Positions 1-5,508 of a stretch of DNA of 6,889 nucleotides are shown piece by piece; positions within the stretch are counted from its first letter, which is position 1, and every line of letters begins with the position of its first letter. This DNA comes from Nitrososphaerota archaeon. Lineage in GTDB: Archaea > Thermoproteota > Nitrososphaeria > Nitrososphaerales > CADDZS01. A program made the position numbers and the translations under genes. The stretch spans positions 1 to 6,889 of the forward strand of contig JAPCJV010000095.1 in the NCBI GenBank assembly GCA_027886785.1, in the 5' to 3' direction. The notes beneath the pieces are model-generated. The model saw nothing but the letters and a program-made list of their open reading frames with translations, was not told the DNA's origin and did not search any database.

Positions 1-9
1 ATACATTAG

Positions 10-174
10 CGAGCGCGCTTTCTTCCAAGCCTGGGTCATGGATTTCGTGGCGGGGAAAAAGATGGGATAGCTCTCGTCGCGGACGGCTTCAAGCGCGCGA
101 GTGCGATCGTTTTGATTAGCTGGAATACTGCTGTTGACGTAGCTTCAGAAGCGATAGAGACTGTTGTCGCATAA
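10..174 (+). pseudogene. Possible frame-broken 3' end of an unidentified gene
   Basis: This frame is open from just after a TAG at 7-9 to a TAA at 172-174. It has no ATG or GTG start. Its last part reads like real protein: DGIALVADGFKRASAIVLIS, then an amphipathic end VASEAIETVVA. The left piece reads more naturally one frame over (2-67: SERAFFQAWVMDFVAGKK), and the two frames meet at a GGGGAAAAA run (52-60), a typical place for an indel. I read this as the tail of a gene entering from the left with a +/-1 frameshift, either a mutation or a sequencing error. I recognise no family. It could also be chance open frame; the absence of a start is the main reason to call it broken. Confidence 0.25.
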
Positions 175-325
175 GAATTTTCCAAATGGCCCTAAATAAA
201 ATCGGCCGCATTTAATAATCCAAACTGCCCCAGGTGCATTTACATTGCATAAGGGATGACCAGGATTCTTGACCACCGGAAGAAAGCAAACGCTCAAATC
301 AACGAGCTTTAGGTCGTGTTGAACT

Positions 326-505
326 GTGGTCTCGACTGGAATCCAAAGACTAGACCAAATCCTATTCGACGGTTATCCGGATAGATCTTCTGTTTTGATC
401 ATTGGTCAACCGGGAATAGGAAAAGAAGCATTAGGCTACTGGTTCACTCGTTCGGGGCTAATCCAAGGAGAATACTGCCTGTACGTAAGAACCGTTCGGT
501 TGTAG
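326..505 (+). pseudogene. Truncated KaiC-like (RecA-superfamily) ATPase fragment
   Basis: From a GTG at 326 to a TAG at 503-505 the frame encodes 59 residues matching the start of a KaiC-domain ATPase. It has the TGIQRLDQIL element (usual form TGIxxLDxxLxGGxP), then GYPDRSSVLIIGQPGIGKE as P-loop strand and Walker A (residues 27-34), then ALGYWFTRSGLIQGEYCLYV, corresponding to the usual QF...G...GE..LYV segment. Everything after that strand (Walker B, the second half of the roughly 230-residue domain) is missing, and no other frame downstream resumes the pattern. The Walker A Thr/Ser is Glu here, which may be subfamily-specific or a sign of decay. An in-frame TGA lies just before the GTG (320-322) and no good promoter is visible. 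KaiC-like archaeal ATPases act in signalling and regulation. This copy cannot be a complete ATPase and is most likely a relic; a short expressed peptide is less likely. Confidence 0.6.
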
Positions 506-540
506 TGCTTTGCTCGTGGGCACGCAGATTAACCCCCAGA

Positions 541-548
541 TTTATTCT
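541..548 (+). promoter_or_regulatory. TATA-like box of the Hef-like helicase gene
   Basis: TTTATTCT lies about 25-29 bases before the TTG at 570. With the usual archaeal spacing, transcription would begin on or next to that TTG, giving a leaderless message. The GGGTGG at 563-568 is too close to the TTG to act as a Shine-Dalgarno for it, but lies 16 bases before an in-frame GTG at 585. The match to a TATA consensus is modest. Confidence 0.35.
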
Positions 549-569
549 GAGAAGATTTAACAGGGTGGC

Positions 570-2183
570 TTGGTTTCTTCGCAAGTGTTTCCTGTGGAGG
601 ACGCTTCCTCGTTAACTGAGGCTGGACTAGATACAGCACTCCAGTACAGGGAATACCAAACGGACATAGCTTCTGAAGCAGCGAAATCAAACACTCTTGT
701 CATACTACCTACAGGATTGGGTAAGACAATTATCGCAATCCTTGTGGCCAAAGAAAGGCTGAACGGGCCCGACAATTGGCTGAAAAATAGAAGGGTGCTT
801 GTGTTAGCTCCGACGAAACCCCTCGTCCTCCAACATCGCGAGAGCTTCTTTCGAGCCTTTAATTCAGTCCCACCGTTTTATCAGGTGAGCGAATTCGTTG
901 TCTTGACTGGCGAGTCGTCGCATGAACAGAGATTAAGATTCTGGGAAGGCAATGGAGGAACTTTCCTTTTCGCAACCCCTGAAACGGTGGCAAACGACCT
1001 TGAATTAGCCGGAGAAAAATCTATTCTGGAGGACTTTGTCCTAATTGTATTCGATGAAGCCCACAGAGCAGTCAAGGAGTACGCATACACAGAAATTGCA
1101 AGAAGATACGTTGGTGCAAAGCCGAGCGATCCTCTGATTTTGGGTCTTACTGCCTCGCCCGGAAGTTCACGAGAAAAAATCGAAGAGATAAAGGGCAACC
1201 TCTTCATCCAGAAAGTGGCATCGAGGAATGAAGAAGACGCAGACGTATCTCCTTACGTTGAGGAAACCACGACCGAAGCGATTAGAGTCAGGCTCAGCGA
1301 CGAGTATGAGGGATCATTAATTTCTCCGCTTAAGGTTGTCTTCGAGGAAAAAATCGGCAAGCTCAGAAAGCTTGGACTAGTTCCACGCGCTGGGAACCTG
1401 GTGTCCAAGAAGATCTTGATCGGAGCGCGGGAAACAATTCTCGCGAGAATGAAAAAACAGAGAAGCCGGATGTATCTTTTCAATGCACTCTTTGTGCAAG
1501 CTCAAGCTGTTATGATTCTCCACGCTATCGAAGTCGCTGAAACACAAGGAGCGTACACATTGACGAGATACTTCGAGAGAATGAGAGAAAATCCAGATCA
1601 AGGAAGGGCTACCAAATCCCTGCTGAAGGATGAGCGGTGGATGAGGGTCGAGGCAAGTACGAAGAAAGCAGTTCGTAGCGATCTGTTTCCGAAGTTCGAA
1701 CTTCTCAGCACACTCGTCTCCGAACAGTTAGAAAGGAAATCCACATCAAAGATCATAATTTTCAGTCAGTACAGAGATACAATAGAGGAAATAGTAGGAA
1801 AGCTTCTCCTCGTTTCTCCCACGATAAGGCCGCACAAGTTTGTGGGCCAATCTTCCAAGGGCGAACAGGACAAGGGGATGAGCCAGAAAATCCAGGGAGA
1901 AATCCTAGAAAGATTTCGAACTGGGACAGAGTTCAATGTACTCGTCAGTAGCAGTATAGGGGAGGAAGGGTTGCATATTCCCGATGTGGACTTGGTGGTT
2001 TTCTACGAAGCAGTTCCATCGGAGATCCGATCCATTCAGCGGAAGGGAAGAACCGGAAGGACCATGCCTGGGAGAGTAGTCATACTGCTCGCAGAAGGAA
2101 CTGTGGACGAGGCGTACTACTTCAGCACGCTCGCAAAAGAAAAGAAAATGAAATCCTTGGTAGTAAAAGCGAGTGAGGTTTAG
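570..2183 (+). CDS. Hef/FANCM-type superfamily 2 DNA helicase, no nuclease domain
   Basis: 537-residue DEAH-type helicase of the Hef/FANCM/Mph1 group, which remodels stalled replication forks and branched DNA. Visible motifs: YREYQ (26-30); Walker A PTGLGKT (47-53); Ia APTKPLVLQH (80-89); TPE (136-138); DEAH (162-165); TAS in GLTASPG (192-198). A charged helical insert of about 230-350 is typical of Hef. Domain 2 has IIFSQYRDT (396-404), a VGQSSKGEQDKGMSQK segment strongly reminiscent of Hef/FANCM (425-440), GEEGLHIPDVDLVVFYE (464-480) and motif VI QRKGRTGR (490-497). Euryarchaeal Hef continues into an XPF-like nuclease and HhH domains; this protein stops soon after motif VI, so it is a stand-alone translocase, as known for other archaeal lineages. 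The start is TTG at 570: an in-frame TAA lies at 558-560 and no ATG precedes the helicase core. GTG at 585 or 594 are alternatives. A single-gene transcript is suggested by its own TATA-like box and a T-rich tract after the stop. Confidence 0.93.
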   Translation: MVSSQVFPVEDASSLTEAGLDTALQYREYQTDIASEAAKSNTLVILPTGLGKTIIAILVAKERLNGPDNWLKNRRVLVLAPTKPLVLQHRESFFRAFNSVPPFYQVSEFVVLTGESSHEQRLRFWEGNGGTFLFATPETVANDLELAGEKSILEDFVLIVFDEAHRAVKEYAYTEIARRYVGAKPSDPLILGLTASPGSSREKIEEIKGNLFIQKVASRNEEDADVSPYVEETTTEAIRVRLSDEYEGSLISPLKVVFEEKIGKLRKLGLVPRAGNLVSKKILIGARETILARMKKQRSRMYLFNALFVQAQAVMILHAIEVAETQGAYTLTRYFERMRENPDQGRATKSLLKDERWMRVEASTKKAVRSDLFPKFELLSTLVSEQLERKSTSKIIIFSQYRDTIEEIVGKLLLVSPTIRPHKFVGQSSKGEQDKGMSQKIQGEILERFRTGTEFNVLVSSSIGEEGLHIPDVDLVVFYEAVPSEIRSIQRKGRTGRTMPGRVVILLAEGTVDEAYYFSTLAKEKKMKSLVVKASEV

Positions 2184-2204
2184 ACTTCTAAAACAAATGA
2201 AAGA

Positions 2205-2227
2205 TTTTTAGTCTCTTTTCCTTCTTG
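2205..2227 (+). terminator. T-rich termination tract after the helicase gene
   Basis: A pyrimidine tract with T5, T4 and several shorter T runs begins 21 bases after the TAG of the helicase gene, with no notable hairpin before it. This is the usual form of archaeal intrinsic termination. It is followed at once by the TATA-like box of the next gene, so the two genes are probably separate transcripts. Confidence 0.5.
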
Positions 2228-2230
2228 AAG

Positions 2231-2241
2231 AAAAATAAATT
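2231..2241 (+). promoter_or_regulatory. TATA box for the 78-residue protein gene
   Basis: AAAAATAAATT is centred about 32 bases before the ATG at 2268. Transcription would start about 2262-2266, leaving almost no leader, and there is no Shine-Dalgarno-like sequence before the ATG. Its position directly after the upstream T tract supports an independent promoter. Confidence 0.5.
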
Positions 2242-2267
2242 ACTATTGACAGGTTGGAATTCGACAA

Positions 2268-2504
2268 ATGTCAGAAGAAGACAAACAGGGTAAGAACCGA
2301 AGGCTACGTGTTATTTTTGAAGAAGATGCAAATGGCCAGAAGAGGATTCTGAGAGAAATACCTTTACCATTCAAGAAATTCTCCTCGGGCAGCGACGGGT
2401 TCTACGGAAGCGACAAGATTCCTCTGGATAATGGGGAGCGATATCAGGTCAGCGTCATCATGACCAGAATTGGCTCAAAGCCGAAAGATCCCCCCAAAAA
2501 TTGA
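2268..2504 (+). CDS. Small charged protein, unknown function
   Basis: 78-residue soluble protein of a family I do not recognise. It has a Lys/Arg/Glu-rich N-terminus (about 1-14), then an alternating strand-like segment RLRVIFEE (12-19) and a second, KRILREIPLPF (25-35). A Gly/Ser-rich loop with GSDGFYGSD (42-50) follows, then a third strand, YQVSVIMTRIG (58-68), and a basic Pro-rich tail, KPKDPPKN. The pattern suggests a small all-beta fold. There is no signal peptide, membrane helix or cysteine pair. ATG at 2268 is chosen because it lies at the right distance from a good TATA-like element and is the first start in the frame. It follows the helicase gene by 84 bases on the same strand but with its own promoter, so co-function is not implied. 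Confidence 0.7.
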   Translation: MSEEDKQGKNRRLRVIFEEDANGQKRILREIPLPFKKFSSGSDGFYGSDKIPLDNGERYQVSVIMTRIGSKPKDPPKN

Positions 2505-2570
2505 ATCATCAAGGAACGCTCTAAATTTGGAAGAGTGGATAACGATCATTAGCTCGAGTTATTGAAGCTC

Positions 2571-2593
2571 TCTCTTCGGTTTCTTTTTCGTTT
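2571..2593 (+). terminator. T-rich tract downstream of the 78-residue protein gene
   Basis: A pyrimidine-rich stretch with a T5 run (2584-2588) and flanking T3 runs lies 66 bases past the TGA of the small charged protein gene. It fits an archaeal T-tract terminator without a hairpin, though the distance from the stop is long. Confidence 0.3.
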
Positions 2594-2700
2594 ACGGGAT
2601 GCGTAATTCACCCTTAATAGTTGAGGCGCCGGCGAGTGGATCCTCACCCAATTATTGCTTTGTCAATACGAAGTTGACGGTTGCTGTTTGGGATTGGCTC

Positions 2701-2714
2701 AGCGCGCGCGCGCT
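2701..2714. repeat. (GC)6 alternating tract, 14-bp palindrome
   Basis: AGCGCGCGCGCGCT is a perfect palindrome made of six GC dinucleotides in moderate-GC intergenic DNA, 77 bases before the start of the next gene. Alternating GC favours left-handed DNA or cruciform extrusion under negative supercoiling, and such a run is also prone to slippage. Whether it has a role here is unknown. Confidence 0.6.
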
Positions 2715-2790
2715 AGATTTCTGATTTGCTTGTATCATTTCTTCACTCCCGATCAGTTTAGGTCAAGCTAGGAATAGAGATTGGTACTTC

Positions 2791-3006
2791 GTGAACGAGA
2801 GGTTTCGATTCGTTATCATCCTTGCGGTGCTGGTGTTTTTGATTTTGATCGCGATTCCATCTCTGTTCGGTCATTTTTCATTAACAGACATTTTCGCTCT
2901 GAGTGCGATATACATTGTTGCGATAGTAATTGATCGCATTGTCATTTACATGGCTTTTCGAAAAGTTCCTCTGGAAGCATATTATCAAGATGAGTCCCAC
3001 TATTGA
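2791..3006 (+). CDS. Small two-helix membrane protein, unknown function
   Basis: 71-residue protein dominated by two hydrophobic helices: about 7-28 (FVIILAVLVFLILIAIPSLF) and about 31-54 (from LTDIFALSAIY to VIYMAF). A short basic N-terminus (NERFR) and a polar C-terminal tail (RKVPLEAYYQDESHY) point to a hairpin with both ends on the cytoplasmic side. No family recognised. The start is GTG at 2791: the frame is open back to a TGA at 2722, but there is no ATG or better-placed start. A weak TATA-like TTTAGG (2757-2762) lies about 30 bases upstream, which would again give a leaderless message. The hydrophobicity pattern and length make a real gene likely even without homology. It converges with the minus-strand membrane protein gene ending at 3182. 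Confidence 0.6.
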   Translation: MNERFRFVIILAVLVFLILIAIPSLFGHFSLTDIFALSAIYIVAIVIDRIVIYMAFRKVPLEAYYQDESHY

Positions 3007-3181
3007 TTTTCTCGGGTTCTTGCGTTTTGTTTGAATGCAACTCCGTATTCGGTTTTCATTTCTCGTCGCTTTCCCTTAATTCATGTAGTGGGAGAAATTC
3101 ATACTCCTTGGGTGAGTTTTGTATGATCGAAGTCCGGAGTGTTAGTTGGATCAGACCCACTTCTTTCTTGTTCGGGGCTCT

Positions 3182-3625
3182 TTAGACAATTCGCGAGATC
3201 AGCACAGGTATGTTATGGAGCAATACGATATAGCCGTAAAATAGGTTCGCGACAACTAGAGCGATTATCACCGCCAATTTTACCTGCCTAATTTCATGCG
3301 GCTGGGAGTCAGGATGATCATTCTCCTTCAGCAAGAGTGGATAGATAATCAACATTGTAGGGATTACCATTAGGACGATCACGGAAAAAACAAACCCAAA
3401 AATTCCACCGCCAAACAGGATCGCTGCAACCCTGTTCAGCTCGTAGAACGAATCACGAAAGACGGTCATCGCCACAAGAGTGGAGGCTACGTCTAGTACA
3501 CTCAACGCCACGAACAAAACAAATAAGGCGCGGAGAGCTTTGTCGAGTACTAGAAGATCTAGAGCAGAGAGCCACTTTTTGTCGCGCTCATTGAGCTGAC
3601 GTATTCTTTCTGAATAGTTGACCAA
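3182..3625 (-). CDS. DUF5658-like three-helix membrane protein
   Basis: 147-residue integral membrane protein. Predicted helices: about 33-54, 66-98 (long, probably kinked, Gly-rich at its start) and 114-138. It carries the pattern I associate with DUF5658: an Asp and Thr in the first helix (LDVASTLVAM, D45 and T49) followed by an acidic-Asn signature before the second (YELNRVAAILF, E62 and N64). The molecular role of that family is unknown. The N-terminus is charged and cytoplasmic in character (SERIRQLNERDKKW). The start is TTG at 3625 because no ATG or GTG exists between the upstream in-frame stop and the first helix, so the exact start is uncertain. It lies 219 bases downstream of the isomerase-fold gene on the same strand; that gap is long for tight coupling but no strong separate promoter is evident. 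The family call rests on motif memory only. Confidence 0.72.
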   Translation of the reverse strand: MVNYSERIRQLNERDKKWLSALDLLVLDKALRALFVLFVALSVLDVASTLVAMTVFRDSFYELNRVAAILFGGGIFGFVFSVIVLMVIPTMLIIYPLLLKENDHPDSQPHEIRQVKLAVIIALVVANLFYGYIVLLHNIPVLISRIV

Positions 3626-3725
3626 AAAGTTTCGAGCTTTCGAGAGTAAGTGATGAAGTTCCCGAAAAGAAGATTAAAGTTTGCCGGATGCCCCTTGTCA
3701 GAGTCATCCATAATGTGGGGCGAGG

Positions 3726-3746
3726 GAATCTTTTTCATTCAGATTC
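3726..3746 (-). repeat. Short inverted repeat in the gap between two minus-strand genes
   Basis: GAATCT (3726-3731) and AGATTC (3741-3746) are perfect inverted arms with a 9-base loop. The 219-base gap 3626-3844 that contains it otherwise shows no gene. The arms lie about 100 bases past the end of the isomerase-fold gene and 100 before the membrane protein gene, so the element could be an RNA hairpin in a shared transcript. A 6-bp match of this kind can also arise by chance. Confidence 0.3.
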
Positions 3747-3844
3747 TGTCCATTAGATCGTAGCCCTGACCCCCACGCATGGTCGGAGCGTGAACTCGAA
3801 ATGTGTACTAGCTAGGGTGGTTTATTCGCTACTTGATTTCTTAT

Positions 3845-4186
3845 TTAGGGCATGCGGGCCGCCATCGCTTTCATCCCGTTCGCTTGTTCCCTCGCAAGTC
3901 CAAGAACGGTGCTGAACGAAGTCATGAGGTGGATATCCCATTTCGTGACCGCCCACAATGGAAGAGAACTGAGCATCTTACTCAATCCCTCGGCCGAAGA
4001 AGCTTCCATTATGAAGCATCCCGCTCTCTGTCCCGCGAAACCTCCGCCTATTATTTTTCCCTCTTTTTCCCATTTCTCTAACGTCTGGAAGCTGGGGATT
4101 ACCAAGTTCTCCATGAACGCGATGCCATCTTTTGGATTGACTGGTCCTCCATAATCTACACTCTCTGCCGAAACTAGGAATTTCAT
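3845..4186 (-). CDS. Muconolactone-isomerase-fold (dimeric ferredoxin-like) protein
   Basis: 113-residue soluble protein. The N-terminal strand MKFLVSAES, a helix spanning about 21-43, the strand pair with GGGFAGQRAGCFIMEASS (47-64), a helix SAEGLSKMLSSLP (64-76) and the last strand KWDIHLMTSF (82-91) reproduce the order of the muconolactone delta-isomerase family (small dimeric alpha/beta-barrel proteins). The most telling stretch is the 'G.....CFIMEASSAEGLSKMLSSLPLW' block, which matches the family's glycine, strand, helix and LPLF pattern. In bacteria the namesake enzyme acts in aromatic ring degradation. No such pathway is visible here, so substrate and activity are unknown, and a YCII-like or stress-type role is possible. 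Residues 94-113 form a short extra helix. The start ATG (4184-4186) is 25-32 bases from an excellent TATA box, implying a leaderless message. It is transcribed divergently from the G1-like exported protein. Confidence 0.8.
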   Translation of the reverse strand: MKFLVSAESVDYGGPVNPKDGIAFMENLVIPSFQTLEKWEKEGKIIGGGFAGQRAGCFIMEASSAEGLSKMLSSLPLWAVTKWDIHLMTSFSTVLGLAREQANGMKAMAARMP

Positions 4187-4210
4187 TTCGAGATTCTGAA
4201 CTCACTCTCT

Positions 4211-4218
4211 TATTTATA
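4211..4218 (-). promoter_or_regulatory. Strong TATA box for the isomerase-fold gene
   Basis: Read on the minus strand this is TATAAATA, a near-ideal archaeal TATA box. Its centre is about 29 bases before the ATG ending at 4186, placing the transcription start within a few bases of the start codon. The flanking upstream bases, where TFB binds, lie next to the dyad at 4221-4235. Confidence 0.7.
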
Positions 4219-4220
4219 CA

Positions 4221-4235
4221 CCTTCGCTCCGAAGG
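4221..4235. promoter_or_regulatory. 15-bp dyad abutting the TATA/BRE, candidate operator
   Basis: CCTTCG-CTC-CGAAGG is a perfect 6-bp inverted repeat with a 3-base spacer. It begins two bases upstream (minus-strand sense) of the TATA box of the isomerase-fold gene, covering the TFB-recognition position, within the 152-base divergent region shared with the exported-protein gene. A dimeric regulator bound here could control one or both promoters. No regulator gene is visible in the window. Confidence 0.4.
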
Positions 4236-4297
4236 CTTTAGTTTAGGGCGGGTAATCGCAACTTGGTCTCTTGATTTTCCTGATTCCATACACTTGG

Positions 4298-4307
4298 AAA
4301 AATAACT
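4298..4307 (+). promoter_or_regulatory. TATA-like box for the exported G1-like protein gene
   Basis: AAAAATAACT is centred about 36 bases before the ATG at 4339. Transcription would begin about 4328-4332, giving a leader of roughly ten bases. The match is weaker than that of the divergent gene. Confidence 0.4.
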
Positions 4308-4338
4308 TTGAAATAGCCACTCATTCTCCAATCAGCTC

Positions 4339-5142
4339 ATGGTTTATTTTTCTCGCAGAACTGGAAATTTCTTTTATCGCGCTAATTTTGAGATCGCCTT
4401 AATTTTAGTTCTGATTTTAGGCAGCGCATCTGTTTCGGCATTTCCCGCAGCCCCCGTGAAGAACATTTTTCAGGGGGGATATGCGGGAGTGATTAACCCG
4501 TCCACAACTTCGAACACGGTGATCAAAGGAAGTTGGAATGTTTCTCCGTTAGCGTGTCAACCGACTCTTAGCCAAAACCAAGAGGTGGCGAGCTACATAG
4601 GATTTTTTGCCGTGGAAAAAGGTACTTCGAATAGTCTGTTCCTGGGCATAGGGGTGTACGAGCAGTGTCTGCAAGGTCAGACCACACCTGTTTACTCTGC
4701 GATTACGATCGTATCCACCGCCGGAACCGGGATAATCTACACCCTCTCTACGATCCATGTAAAGCCTCCAGACAAAGTAAGCGCAGTGATTACATTGAAT
4801 CCATCAACTGATGCGGTGAAAGGGACAATAAGAGATACCACGAATTCGCAATCCGGGAGCCATTCCGATACGTTGACGTTCACTCCCACCACTTACAACG
4901 CGCAATGGCTCATCTCTCCCACAATCACATCTGCCACAACCATTCTTCCTCTTGCAGACTTTACTACTCCAATTAAGTTTGCAAATGCTGCTTTGACCGA
5001 TACAACAGGAACGCACTTCCTTTCGAAACTTCCGGGGCTAACTAACTTTGAACTAGTTTTGGGAAGCGATGTGCTTGCAATAGCTTCGCCGATCTCTGGT
5101 AATGGTAATTCTTTCCATATTACCTGGAAAGCATCGACATAA
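4339..5142 (+). CDS. Exported G1 (eqolisin) peptidase-fold protein, catalytic residues absent
   Basis: 267-residue secreted protein. Basic N-terminus, hydrophobic core about 17-31 (ALILVLILG) and a likely signal-peptidase site after SVSA (34). The remainder follows the beta-sandwich order of glutamic peptidases of family G1, compared from memory with scytalidoglutamic peptidase. GGYAGVI (46-52) stands for the WxG start; VIKGSWNV (61-68) for the 'VxxxxNVP' strand; SYIGFF (85-90) for WVGIDG; SLFLGIGV (99-106) for ILQTGF; DKVSAVITL to TIRDTT (145-168) for the GD.I...V to L.N.TTG hairpin; NAQWLIS (187-193) for NAEFIIE; and LPLADFTTPIKF (204-215) for VPFASFSPAVEF. The catalytic Gln (Q53 there) falls on Gly103 and the catalytic Glu (E136) on Ser193, so peptidase activity is unlikely. 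A binding or structural role outside the cell is my inference. Two cysteines (73, 110) could pair. There is no C-terminal anchor, so it is probably released or non-covalently wall-bound. Confidence 0.8.
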   Translation: MVYFSRRTGNFFYRANFEIALILVLILGSASVSAFPAAPVKNIFQGGYAGVINPSTTSNTVIKGSWNVSPLACQPTLSQNQEVASYIGFFAVEKGTSNSLFLGIGVYEQCLQGQTTPVYSAITIVSTAGTGIIYTLSTIHVKPPDKVSAVITLNPSTDAVKGTIRDTTNSQSGSHSDTLTFTPTTYNAQWLISPTITSATTILPLADFTTPIKFANAALTDTTGTHFLSKLPGLTNFELVLGSDVLAIASPISGNGNSFHITWKAST

Positions 5143-5176
5143 AGGGAAATGGTGGAAATGAAGCCGTTTGGCTCGA

Positions 5177-5196
5177 TTTTCCTCGTGTTTGTTTTT
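5177..5196 (+). terminator. T-rich tract after the exported G1-like protein gene
   Basis: Four T runs of 3-5 bases, starting 35 bases after the TAA of the exported protein gene, fit an archaeal T-tract terminator. No strong stem precedes it. Confidence 0.4.
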
Positions 5197-5377
5197 CCCC
5201 ACGAGTAGTCTAGGATCTTTGTAATCCTCGATGGGAACTTGGAAAGAACAAAGGGGGCGCGGGGTAATAAATCTCCTGGATACTTGCGTTACCGTTTATT
5301 TTTCTCAAACATCAGAGCTTCATACGTAGTGTCCAAATTCACCTTGTGCCTGATGTCTTTTGGTCCTTAACAGCAGG

Positions 5378-5397
5378 GCTTTTCTTGGTTTGGAGAG
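5378..5397 (+). repeat. Direct repeat copy 1 (GCTTTTcTTGGTTTgGAGAG)
   Basis: This 20-base copy matches 5589-5607 (GCTTTTTTTGGTTTGAGAG) with one substitution and one single-base gap, 211 bases apart, and weaker similarity continues about 15 bases to the right (both end in a GGG/CGAG-type run). It contains a T run, so part of the match may be low complexity. Confidence 0.45.
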
Positions 5398-5432
5398 TCT
5401 ACGGAAAGGGCGAGCGTTCCAGTATTTCATCA

Positions 5433-5449
5433 CCTAGGGCCCCCCTAGG
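5433..5449. repeat. 7-bp GC-rich hairpin, CCTAGGG/CCCTAGG
   Basis: CCTAGGG (5433-5439), loop CCC (5440-5442), CCCTAGG (5443-5449): a perfect 7-bp stem, each arm containing a CCTAGG site. In archaea, where hairpins are not the main terminator signal, a regulatory or RNA-structure role is as likely as termination. Confidence 0.5.
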
Positions 5450-5483
5450 GGTTCTGCAAAGCGGGGGGAGCTACCTTCCGGAA

Positions 5484-5508
5484 TTTGTATCGTACAAACT
5501 AGTTTGTA
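5484..5508. promoter_or_regulatory. Operator-like TTTGTA/TACAAA/TTTGTA array next to a TATA-like element
   Basis: Three alternating half-sites, TTTGTA (5484-5489), TACAAA (5493-5498) and TTTGTA (5503-5508), are separated by 3 and 4 bases. The last two form the perfect 16-bp palindrome TACAAACTAGTTTGTA (5493-5508), which runs straight into TGTATAAAAC (5506-5515), a TATA-like element reading rightward. The arrangement is that of a repressor site occluding a promoter. A transcript would start about 5535 and first meet the T7 run at 5591-5597, so the product could be a short RNA. The regulator is not in the window. Confidence 0.4.

Noticed and set aside
256..312. 18-codon frame MTRILDHRKKANAQINEL
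   Set aside because: Too short to judge. A TATA-like CTAAATAAAAT at 191-201 is too far upstream to assign to it, and it is not in frame with the KaiC relic.
2599..2724. 41-codon frame from ATG 2599 (MRNSPLIVEAPASGSS...)
   Set aside because: Fair composition but no TATA-like element or ribosome site at the right distance, no family resemblance, and it ends through the (GC)6 run.
3003..3185. 60-codon frame overlapping the stop of the 71-residue membrane protein gene
   Set aside because: Starts with TTG overlapping the TGA, rich in Ser, Phe and Cys, and occupies the T-rich space between two convergent genes. It reads like chance open frame.
3649..3656. GTGATGA, a box C-like motif
   Set aside because: No box D (CTGA) within C/D sRNA distance; the nearest downstream CTGA is about 110 bases away.
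3833..4154. Plus-strand open frames of 82 and 100 codons
   Set aside because: Antisense to the isomerase-fold gene, which has a clear family pattern and a strong promoter.
5465..5490. CCGGAAGG on the minus strand (5474-5481), resembling the SRP RNA domain IV tetraloop
   Set aside because: The flanking conserved internal loop bases are missing and no long helix encloses it.
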